From positions 1 through 5,544 of the forward strand of contig DGHF01000118.1 of NCBI GenBank assembly GCA_002392545.1: a DNA stretch of 5,544 nucleotides, written 5' to 3'. Below, one piece after another: positions 1 to 4,219 of the stretch; within the stretch, counting starts at the first letter, position 1, and every line of letters begins with the position of its first letter. The stretch comes from Ruminococcus sp. UBA3855 (GTDB taxonomy: Bacteria > Bacillota > Clostridia > Oscillospirales > Ruminococcaceae). The translations under genes were made by a program, and so were the position numbers. The notes beneath the pieces were generated by a model that did no database searches, was not told where the DNA came from, and saw only the letters and a list, made by a program, of their open reading frames with translations.

Positions 1-542
1 GCATGGAGCGTTTTTTCACGGAGTTCTCCGTCTGCTATGACAATTTCCGGAGGGTCTGTACAGGGCTGAACAGCGGAAACGTCTTTTTTCGTGGCGGTCT
101 GGTATTCTGGTTTCTGCAAAATGGAAACAGTGCCGTTTGTCTCCACAATTGCAAACTGCACCTCTTCCGGCGAGAAAATGCCGTTTGTGCGGAGGGTTGT
201 CATTAAGTCGTCTAACGTGAAACGGAGGTCATGCAAGACTTTCTGGTCGATTTCGCCGTTGTGTATGATGATTTTCGGAGAACCTGAAACCCATCTCCTC
301 ACTTTGACGGAATGCAGGGAAATCCATGAGATAATCATTTCAAATAATACCAGTTCCAATATCGGCATGATTCCATGTAATAGGGGTAGTTCAGTATCTT
401 CTAAAGAAATTGTGGCAACGTTCGAAATTAAAATCGTAATCACTAAATCAGATGGCTGTAATTCGCCTAACTGCCGTTTTCCCATGATTCGCAGGGAAAT
501 AATGACTACAAGATAAACTATCAATGTCCGGATAAATACCAT
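1..542 (-). CDS. DUF421 (YetF-like) membrane protein, 3' end outside the window
   Basis: I recognise this as a DUF421-family protein from a minus-strand frame that stays open for 180 codons to the window edge. An N-terminal hydrophobic stretch (about residues 3-20) leads into the family signature GKRQLGELQPSDLV (21-34). A second hydrophobic stretch follows (about 57-76), then the cytosolic part with RRWVSGSPKIIIHNGEI (82-98), the LRTNGIFSPEEV segment (117-128) and the ETNGTVSIL strand (134-142). Family members are membrane proteins of about 220-240 residues and unknown biochemical role, so roughly 40-60 residues are missing. An in-frame TGA lies 12 bases before the ATG at 540-542. A TTG two codons earlier is better spaced from the upstream GGAG and may be the true start. 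The gene is divergent from the tRNA-Leu, about 110 bases away. Confidence 0.85.
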   Translation of the reverse strand, partial: MVFIRTLIVYLVVIISLRIMGKRQLGELQPSDLVITILISNVATISLEDTELPLLHGIMPILELVLFEMIISWISLHSVKVRRWVSGSPKIIIHNGEIDQKVLHDLRFTLDDLMTTLRTNGIFSPEEVQFAIVETNGTVSILQKPEYQTATKKDVSAVQPCTDPPEIVIADGELREKTLH

Positions 543-614
543 TAACAAAAGTCATCAACTCCATTCGTAATTGTTCTTTTTTTGGTATTCCCTGAAAAAA
601 AATATTTATTCCTC

Positions 615-643
615 TTGACAAATCAATCATTTTGTGGTATAAT
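615..643 (+). promoter_or_regulatory. Sigma-A promoter of the tRNA-Leu gene
   Basis: A perfect TTGACA (615-620) and a perfect TATAAT (638-643) are separated by 17 bases. Transcription should begin near 650, only a few bases before the mature tRNA 5' end at 653. This is what one expects for a strongly expressed stable RNA. The DUF421 gene is read away from here on the other strand, but I see no equally good promoter for it. Confidence 0.92.
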
Positions 644-652
644 ATACTTGTT

Positions 653-977
653 GCCGCTGTGGTGGAATAGGCAGACACAAGGGACTTTGATGTTTGTACA
701 CGCTTTATTGAGTGTGTCTACGGTTGATCCGTAGAGAGTGCCCACAGAGAAATCTGTGGAGCAGAAGTCGGCTAAAACGGTGAAGGCACAAACAGAACGC
801 CGTGCTAACCCATTTGGGTGAGTGTAGAGACTTTACACCGACTACCTAAGTCCGAACGGATATGGTAAAGACAAAGTCCAGACTACAACACACTTTTGTG
901 TGGCTATGGTAACATAGAGTAGTAAGAAAATCCCTCGCCCCTAAAGCGTACCGGTTCAAGTCCGGTCAGCGGCACCA
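653..977 (+). tRNA. tRNA-Leu(UAA), interrupted by a group I intron, CCA encoded
   Basis: The exons are 653-687 and 927-977; joined they give an 86-nucleotide class II tRNA. The acceptor stem pairs GCCGCTG (653-659) with CAGCGGC (967-973), followed by A and an encoded CCA (975-977). The D-stem is GTG/CAC (662-664, 676-678). The anticodon stem pairs AGGGA (680-684) with TCCCT (931-935). The loop becomes CTTAAAA after splicing, which puts U-A-A at positions 34-36. The long variable arm pairs CGC with GCG (936-948), and the T-arm is ACCGG-TTCAAGT-CCGGT (950-966). All arms are intact, so the tRNA should work after splicing. It reads UUA (and UUG by wobble) leucine codons. A tRNA finder run without intron support could miss it. 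Confidence 0.93.
688..926 (+). ncRNA. Group I self-splicing intron in the anticodon loop of tRNA-Leu(UAA)
   Basis: This 239-base insert lies between U34 and A35 and ends in the expected omega-G (926). P1: exon ACUU (684-687) pairs with GAGU (710-713), placing the required U-G wobble at the splice site; it continues after a bulged U688. P2: CTACGG/CCGTAG (718-734). P2.1: CCACAGA/TCTGTGG capped by GAAA (742-759). P3: AGTCGG (766-771) with CCGACT (838-843). P4: ACGGTG (777-782) with CGCCGT (798-803). P6: ACCC/GGGT (808-819). P7, the guanosine-binding helix: GACTTT (829-834) with AAAGTC (873-878). P8 lies around 844-866. Two 3' hairpins are CACAC/GTGTG (889-902) and CTATG-GTAA-CATAG (904-917). 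The order and pairing match the group I core. There is no homing endonuclease gene, so splicing would use only RNA and a guanosine cofactor. The insertion site is that of cyanobacterial and plastid tRNA-Leu introns. The subgroup is not assigned. Confidence 0.92.
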
Positions 978-988
978 TAAAACATCGT

Positions 989-1025
989 AAAATCGGGCTT
1001 TTAGAAGTTCGATTTTATTTTTTTT
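989..1025 (+). terminator. Rho-independent terminator of the tRNA-Leu gene
   Basis: AAAATCGGGCTT (989-1000) pairs over 12 positions, with two G-U wobbles, with AAGTTCGATTTT (1005-1016) around a TTAG loop. ATTTTTTTT follows directly. It begins 11 bases after the encoded CCA and separates the tRNA from the integrase remnant. Confidence 0.85.
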
Positions 1026-1056
1026 CCTGTTTATCTATCAAATAGCCACATTTTTT

Positions 1057-1293
1057 TCATTTCTTCGTTTCATCAGCCGTATTCGGGCTTTCTACCCTCT
1101 TGCTTTCCGCAGCAGGCGGTCTTTCGACAGCTCCGCCACCGAGAATATTGGCAATCGTATTAGCTGAGTCGATTTTAGAGTTGAAATCCAAGTGACTGTA
1201 AAAATCAGCGGTTACATGGAATGTGGAGTGACCAAGCCACTCCTGAATTGCCTTCATCGGCACACCGTTAGCAAGAACTTGTGGAGCTGTATG
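1057..1293 (-). pseudogene. Tyrosine recombinase/integrase, C-terminal remnant
   Basis: The minus-strand frame reads from HTAPQVLANGVPMKAIQEW through LGHSTFHVTADFYSHLDFN and ends at a stop at 1057. This is the end of the catalytic domain of a phage- or ICE-type tyrosine integrase. The LGH histidine and the FYSH tyrosine (the likely nucleophile) are both present. The DNA-binding domains and the first catalytic arginine are gone. The frame stays open a little further upstream, but the homology stops near 1293, where the tnpB left end begins. An ATG at 1261-1263 gives a 68-residue ORF, which is not a real start. An integrase ending 80 bases from the 3' end of a tRNA is the classic arrangement of an element integrated at that tRNA. 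The remnant cannot be active. Confidence 0.85.
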
Positions 1294-1303
1294 TTCCCAC
1301 CTA

Positions 1304-1333
1304 TTGACAAAAGCCCCAAAATTATGAGATAAT
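1304..1333 (+). promoter_or_regulatory. Sigma-A promoter in the tnpB left end
   Basis: TTGACA (1304-1309) and GATAAT (1328-1333) are 18 bases apart, about 30 bases before the tnpB start codon. The stretch just upstream (TCCCAC, then TTGACAAA) recurs on the minus strand at 3516-3533 in the second tnpB-like element. This marks it as part of the element's left end and not host DNA. Confidence 0.75.
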
Positions 1334-1363
1334 AAAAGTGGAATCCTGAAAGGCGGTGAAAAA

Positions 1364-1788
1364 ATGGCAAATAGAGCGTGTAAATTTCGGATATATCCTA
1401 CAAAAGAACAAAAAATATAATTTGCGAAAACATTCGGATGTGTCAGATTTATCTACAACAAAATGCTGGAAGATAAAATGGCATATTATCAGCAGACAAA
1501 GAAAAAGCTAAATAACACACCAGCACAATACAAAGAAGCGTTTCCGTTCCTGAAAGATGTGGATAGTATGGCACTTTGTAACGCTCAAATGAACCTACAA
1601 AATGCCTACAACAATTTTTTCACTCGTCCAAACAATGGATTTCCGAAATTTAAGTCTAGAAGAAACAGTAGAAAATCTTATACCACCAACTGCATCAATG
1701 GAAATGTCACATTAGAAAATGGATTTTTGAAACTTCCCAAAACAAAGGGACTTGTCAAAATCAATCAGCATAGGAAAATTCCTGATAA
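1364..1788 (+). pseudogene. tnpB: IS200/IS605-type TnpB (IS1341 group), nonsense-mutated and truncated
   Basis: TnpB is the RNA-guided nuclease of IS200/IS605-family elements. The reading starts at ATG 1364 after AAAGGCGGTG, a near-perfect ribosome site: MANRACKFRIYPTKEQKI, then TAA at 1418-1420 (codon 19, where the family has a leucine), then FAKTFGCVRFIYNKMLEDK. The frame is otherwise intact through NTPAQYKEAFPFLKDVDS, FPKFKSRRNSRKSY and QHRKIPD, about 140 codons. Homology stops near 1788. The same frame runs on to 1843, but that tail is relaxase DNA read out of frame. The RuvC catalytic acidic residues and C-terminal zinc finger are absent, so no nuclease can be made. An internal ATG at 1463 gives an ORF with no function of its own. 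No tnpA partner or right end remains here. Confidence 0.9.
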
Positions 1789-2082
1789 AAGAAGTTTCAC
1801 AGCGAATATTGTCACGAGCTTGACGAGTACCAAAAGGCAGTAAAAAAGCTCAAAGACTGGTACCCTTCGGGAAGTGTACTGAGCCTTGAGCTTTTAAGGA
1901 AAACTATTGGTGAGCTTGAAGCCGAGCAGAAGCAGAAGAAATTGCTCTATACTCAAACCGCCGATGAGACCGAAACGCTGTCAAAGAGCTTGCAGAAGAT
2001 CGAGCAGTACCTCAGCAACAAACAGGAACGAGCCGAGGAAGAACAGCGCAGGAAACGGAAAAAGAGTGGGGATTTGGAATGA
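1789..2082 (+). pseudogene. Mobilisation relaxase, C-terminal remnant
   Basis: This frame differs from the tnpB frame. It is open from the junction near 1789 to TGA at 2080-2082 and encodes about 97 residues, including HELDEYQKAVKKLKDWYPSG near the start and QKIEQYLSNKQERAEEEQRR near the end. This is a highly charged, probably helical or coiled-coil tail. The pattern EYQ.AV..LKD.YPSG followed by a Lys/Glu-rich end resembles the C-termini of relaxase/mobilisation nuclease proteins of Clostridia plasmids and ICEs; that family call rests on memory of such tails. The nuclease domain is missing and there is no start codon with a ribosome site, so I treat it as a remnant. It ends 4 bases from the convergent MBL gene. 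Confidence 0.6.
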
Positions 2083-2086
2083 AAGC

Positions 2087-2785
2087 TTATTCTCCCTGAT
2101 ACAGCGGAGCTAATTCCAATCCTGTATTCTGAATCATCTTCGTTAATTTTTCTTCGTTGTCAAGGTGCATCAGATAAACTTTTACACCTTTTTGAACCAG
2201 CTCTTTTAAGATAGGTAGTGTATCCATGTAGAACAAGTGAACTTCGCTTTTATAGAAAGAAATCTCCGAATAAAGATAAGCACCGCTGTGAAGCAGAGGA
2301 AGAAACGGATCAAGTGTTGCAGTATCGCCTGTGTAGACCACATCATTTCCCTGAATACTCAGGTGATAGCCGAAACACTTTCCGTTCAAGGTCTGAGCGT
2401 GAGTCGTCAGAACTGCCGAAACGAGCCATTCGCAATGGAATTCATCAGCCGTAACGATATTGAACCACTCAGGCTCACAGCCTTCGATCTGTATCAGAAG
2501 TGTCAGCAGATCATTCTTGACCGTATCTGAGGGAGCAACAATTGTGACGGGATTTTGCAGTACGAACCATGCAAACTGGAGCATTGTACCGACACCGCCG
2601 CTGTGATCGCCGTGAGTGTGCGTTATAAGAATGTATATGTTCTTAACGGCACTCAGATTCATCTTCTTTACTTTTTGAAATGAACTTGCAGGACAGTCAA
2701 TCAGTATAAGATCATTGTCATGAAAGAAAAATGCAGAGTTGTGTTTATCAGCGAAAGCACTGCCTCTGCCCAAGAATTTCAGCAT
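2087..2785 (-). CDS. MBL-fold metallo-hydrolase
   Basis: This is an intact 232-residue protein of the metallo-beta-lactamase fold. The dinuclear metal site looks complete: HTHGDH gives His56, His58, Asp60 and His61, the TTHA segment gives His129, YTGDT gives Asp154 as the bridging ligand, and YLMHLDN gives His207. The sequence starts directly in the first beta-strand (MLKFLGRGSAF) with no signal peptide, so it should act in the cytoplasm. Size and motif layout resemble stand-alone hydrolases related to the RNase Z/phosphodiesterase branch, but the substrate cannot be read from sequence. The start lies 2 bases after the RHH stop. Its ribosome site, AGGGGGA, is inside the end of the RHH gene, so the two are co-transcribed and probably coupled. 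It is one of only two intact genes in the decayed island. Confidence 0.88.
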   Translation of the reverse strand: MLKFLGRGSAFADKHNSAFFFHDNDLILIDCPASSFQKVKKMNLSAVKNIYILITHTHGDHSGGVGTMLQFAWFVLQNPVTIVAPSDTVKNDLLTLLIQIEGCEPEWFNIVTADEFHCEWLVSAVLTTHAQTLNGKCFGYHLSIQGNDVVYTGDTATLDPFLPLLHSGAYLYSEISFYKSEVHLFYMDTLPILKELVQKGVKVYLMHLDNEEKLTKMIQNTGLELAPLYQGE

Positions 2786-2787
2786 TA

Positions 2788-3009
2788 TTATTCCCCCTTA
2801 TGAGCTTTCTTATATTCCTCGAACGCTGTGAGCATCAGCTTATTAACGCTCATACCCAGCGATTCCGCATAAGCCGTGATCGCATCACGCTCCTCGACGG
2901 ACACATACAGCTTCAGCGTTTTGTAATTTGCTTTGGCATACTTAGCGTTTGAAGATATTTTCTTTGAACGTGCCTGCTTCTGCTGGCACTCCGTGGTCTC
3001 AAAAGCCAT
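2788..3009 (-). CDS. Ribbon-helix-helix (Arc-type) small protein
   Basis: The 73-residue protein has a basic N-terminal tail (about 1-30, rich in Lys, Gln and Ser). A predicted beta-strand LKLYVS (32-37) follows, then a helix EERDAITAYAESLG (39-52), a turn MS, and a second helix VNKLMLTAFEEYKKA (55-69). This is the ribbon-helix-helix DNA-binding fold seen in Arc/MetJ-type repressors, plasmid-partition and antitoxin proteins, and relaxosome accessory proteins. It sits first in a two-gene operon with the MBL hydrolase. No strong ribosome site precedes the ATG, and an ISL3-like remnant of the opposite orientation begins within about 20 bases, so the native upstream region may be lost. Possible roles are autorepressor of the pair or an orphan relaxosome helper; the sequence does not decide between them. 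Confidence 0.75.
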   Translation of the reverse strand: MAFETTECQQKQARSKKISSNAKYAKANYKTLKLYVSVEERDAITAYAESLGMSVNKLMLTAFEEYKKAHKGE

Positions 3010-3025
3010 TCTGAGACTGATTTGA

Positions 3026-3154
3026 CATCTGTTTTTTGCTATTTTTGATTTTCAAGCCATGAAAAAACTTGGAAAGTGGTGTTTCAAGTATACCAATGTG
3101 ATTCTGGAAGGCACAAACAATATCATTCAAAATCTGAAACTCAGAGCCAGAGGA
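3026..3154 (+). pseudogene. ISL3-family-like transposase, C-terminal remnant
   Basis: The plus frame is open from 3026, just after a TGA. It reads AIFDFQAMKKLGKW, then KYTNVILEGTNNIIQ and NLKLRARG. The segment TN.ILEG.NN.IQ.LK.RARG resembles the last conserved block of ISL3-type DDE transposases, where the Glu of EG is the final catalytic acid. Everything upstream is missing. Homology stops at the GGA codon ending at 3154, where the right end of a tnpB-like element begins; the frame then reads through that element's hairpin to a stop. It points toward, and lies opposite to, the RHH gene. The family call rests on one motif block. Confidence 0.55.
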
Positions 3155-3156
3155 TG

Positions 3157-3275
3157 TGACATCCTCCCCCGCCTAAAGAGGCGGGGGCTTCCTGTTTAAC
3201 CAGTCTGACACTCTGTGATTTGGCAGAGATGCTGTAGTAGTGCAGGCTAACCCCGTGCGTCCCACGGTTATGACA
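3157..3275 (-). ncRNA. Candidate omega-RNA (reRNA) scaffold at the right end of the tnpB-derived element
   Basis: In TnpB elements the guide RNA scaffold overlaps the 3' end of tnpB and the right end, and the guide is copied from the flanking DNA. Here the minus strand reads AACCGTGGG-ACGCACGGGG (a small stem-loop near 3263-3245), then GTTAGCCTGCAC. Next comes AAACAGGAAGC and a 9-bp GC hairpin (3187-3166), then AGGATGTCAC at the presumed edge. This order resembles scaffold regions of Clostridia TnpB loci. The bases beyond the edge, which would be the guide, are the end of the ISL3-like gene. Boundaries are approximate. With no functional tnpB in the window it could act only with a TnpB made elsewhere. 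Confidence 0.42.
3166..3187. repeat. GC-rich terminal hairpin (right end of the tnpB-derived element)
   Basis: CCCCCGCCT (3166-3174) pairs with AGGCGGGGG (3179-3187) around a four-base loop. No T-run follows on either strand, so it is not a terminator. It is nearly the same stem as the hairpin at 3544-3564. A 13-base palindrome (GGATGT-G-ACATCC, 3152-3164) lies next to it at the element edge. Confidence 0.8.
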
Positions 3276-3494
3276 AATTTGCTTGCAATCTCTCGCTTTG
3301 CACATGTTACATCTCGACTGACTACGGGAAAAAGAGGTCAATTTGTCAGAATCCCTTATCATGGGCGGAATGATTACCCCCAATCCATTCTCCTTTCTTT
3401 ATTCTCTGTACTCACGGCTTGGTTTTCGCTCTATTGGAATACAGGCAAATCACGAGAGATAACACCCTGTTATTCTCTCCAAAAATCTAATATC

Positions 3495-3523
3495 AGTATA
3501 CCATATTTTTCAGTATTTGTCAA
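3495..3523 (-). promoter_or_regulatory. Minus-strand sigma-A promoter in the left end of the tnpB-derived element
   Basis: On the minus strand TTGACA (3523-3518) and TATACT (3500-3495) are exactly 17 bases apart. Transcription would start near 3488 and run across the deleted interior into the omega-RNA-like right end. It sits in the same place, relative to TCCCAC, as the promoter of the broken tnpB at 1304. Confidence 0.75.
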
Positions 3524-3543
3524 GAGAGTGGGACGCAATTCAT

Positions 3544-3564
3544 CCCCCGCTTTAGAAGCGGGGG
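3544..3564. repeat. GC-rich terminal hairpin (left end of the tnpB-derived element)
   Basis: CCCCCGCTT (3544-3552) pairs with AAGCGGGGG (3556-3564) around TAG. A second, outer pairing GCAA/TTGC flanks it (3535-3538, 3570-3573). Subterminal hairpins like this are what IS200/IS605 TnpA recognises on single-stranded DNA. The short T-run on the plus strand could also let it stop plus-strand transcripts. Confidence 0.75.
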
Positions 3565-3573
3565 TTTTCTTGC

Positions 3574-3971
3574 TAACCTTTGATAAAATTTACAGAAAAT
3601 CTTCACAAGCTCTAAAAATCTTTCAGATATCTGATATTTGATATATTGCCTGTCTTTTATCTGATTCAGGGCGATTCCTGCATTTTGATTCCATTTCAAT
3701 TCAATAATCATCGCAGGATTAGAATTTCCAGTTCTCGGAATAAACACTAAGGAATGGTAAACATATAAGTTGATACTATTTTCTTCAAAAGGATATAAAT
3801 TTTCAGATTTCTATAATTAAAAGTGTCAAATTATATATTTCAGAATCCTAAATCAGCAAAGCCCTCTCCGCCCTGCAATTCTCTGTAAACCGCATAGGTA
3901 TCCTGTGCAGAATAATAGGCAAGAGACAGCACGCAGGAAAGGGAATTTTCAACACCTCGCTTTTTTATCAT
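3574..3971 (-). pseudogene. DUF1703 / PD-(D/E)XK nuclease-like protein, C-terminal remnant in two pieces
   Basis: The minus strand first reads MIKKRGVENSLSCVLSLAYY, then SAQDTYAVYRELQGGEGFADL (3971-3849). After an inserted segment it resumes with VFIPRTGNSNPAMIIELKWN and QNAGIALNQIKDRQY (3747-3644). The spaced Asp in GFAD and the IELK motif match the PD-(D/E)XK core at the C-terminus of DUF1703 proteins. In that family an AAA-ATPase-like region precedes the core; here it is missing. Beyond QIKDRQY the frame is lost: a shifted frame reads ACEDFL, a stop, then ILSKV, and then meets the left end of the tnpB-derived element. It is therefore broken at least three ways: N-terminal loss, an insertion, and a 3' frameshift and truncation. 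Confidence 0.72.
3751..3847. mobile_element. 97-base insertion with flanking CTAA repeat inside the DUF1703 remnant
   Basis: Removing this segment together with one CTAA copy (3747-3750 or 3848-3851) rejoins the DUF1703 reading frame exactly, giving FADL-VFIPR. The insert is very A+T-rich, encodes nothing recognisable and shows no convincing terminal inverted repeats. The 4-base repeat looks like a target duplication, so this may be a MITE-sized element or a deletion relic of a larger one. The minus strand of the insert contains a TTGACA without a matching -10. Confidence 0.6.
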
Positions 3972-3998
3972 TATAGCATATTTTCAGGTGAAAAGCAA
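3970..3998 (-). promoter_or_regulatory. Minus-strand promoter-like sequence before the DUF1703 remnant
   Basis: TTGCTT (3998-3993) and a perfect TATAAT (3975-3970) are 17 bases apart on the minus strand. The TATAAT overlaps the first ATG of the remnant frame (3971-3969), so any transcript would start inside the remnant and carry no ribosome site. It is either a promoter placed here by rearrangement or a chance A+T-rich match. Confidence 0.4.
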
Positions 3999-4001
3999 GG
4001 T

Positions 4002-4035
4002 AAAAATAAAAAAGCACTAAACTTTATCTCAATGC
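4002..4035 (-). terminator. Minus-strand rho-independent terminator-like hairpin
   Basis: On the minus strand GCATTGAG (4035-4028) pairs over 8 positions, several of them G-U, with TTTAGTGC (4021-4014) around a six-base loop. TTTTTTATTTTT follows. No minus-strand gene lies upstream of it in the window, so it may be a leftover from a lost gene. Confidence 0.45.
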
Positions 4036-4065
4036 TGATGCAACTGCACAGGTACAAAAAGATTG

Positions 4066-4085
4066 ATGTTAGCTAAAACTAACAT
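4066..4085. promoter_or_regulatory. Inverted repeat, possible metal-regulator operator
   Basis: ATGTTAG (4066-4072) and CTAACAT (4079-4085) form a perfect 7-base inverted repeat around CTAAAA. Half-sites of TTAG/CTAA recall DtxR/IdeR-type iron-regulator boxes, and an iron permease lies downstream. However, the spacing differs from the classic box and the site is about 100 bases upstream of the best promoter. Apart from this repeat I see nothing definite between 4036 and 4184. Confidence 0.25.
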
Positions 4086-4184
4086 AAATGTTAAAACCAT
4101 CATGATTATGAACAATATCTTTTTGTGACAAGATACATTTTTTGTTTTGGCTTACAAATAATTAGCATTTGCGAACTTTAGCCC

Positions 4185-4213
4185 TTGACGAAATGAAGAA
4201 AATATGTTAAAAT
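4185..4213 (+). promoter_or_regulatory. Sigma-A promoter of the FTR1 gene
   Basis: TTGACG (4185-4190) and TAAAAT (4208-4213) are 17 bases apart. Transcription should begin near 4220, leaving an untranslated leader of about 190 bases before the permease start codon. Confidence 0.7.
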
Positions 4214-4219
4214 GGCGTT

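Larger units (their letters stand above)
3152..3573 (-). mobile_element. Deleted tnpB-derived element (IS200/IS605 type), minus orientation
   Basis: Read on the minus strand, this 420-base unit starts with a GC-rich hairpin close to the end (GCAAGAAAAC, then 3564-3544). TCCCAC, a perfect sigma-A promoter and an untranslated stretch with another stem-loop (3454-3479) follow. The unit finishes with sequence resembling the 3' end of tnpB and its right-end RNA scaffold. One minus frame over 3303-3167 reads like a TnpB tail (VGRTGLAC, then LNRKPPPL, with TAG inside the hairpin). No RuvC region is present, so this is an internally deleted, non-autonomous remnant, or a fusion of two element ends. 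The flanks disagree: ISL3-like DNA on one side and DUF1703 DNA on the other, so at least one rearrangement followed insertion. This entry also accounts for 3155-3573, which has no intact gene. Confidence 0.6.

Noticed and set aside
3..516. Plus-strand ORFs of 67 and 141 codons at the left edge
   Set aside because: They lie opposite the DUF421 gene, whose minus-strand frame carries clear family motifs over the same bases.
448..678. Minus ORF of 76 codons overlapping the tRNA promoter
   Set aside because: It begins inside the tRNA, is out of frame with DUF421 and has no ribosome site or family features. Its end only shadows the DUF421 N-terminus.
688..926. The insert in the tRNA considered as a mobile element or prophage attachment scar
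   Set aside because: There is no target duplication or gene, whereas the complete set of group I core helices and splice-site features explains the whole segment.
2218..2952. Three plus-strand ORFs across the MBL/RHH region
   Set aside because: They are antisense shadows; their compositions are unlike real proteins and the minus strand holds two motif-bearing genes.
3152..3573. Two similar GC hairpins considered as a CRISPR array or paired terminators
   Set aside because: There are only two copies in different contexts, with no regular spacers. The first has no T-run, and positions match IS200/IS605 subterminal hairpins better.
3240..3641. Plus ORF of 133 codons over the tnpB-derived element
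   Set aside because: It runs through both element interior and DUF1703 flank with no ribosome site or recognisable domain, so it is chance openness.
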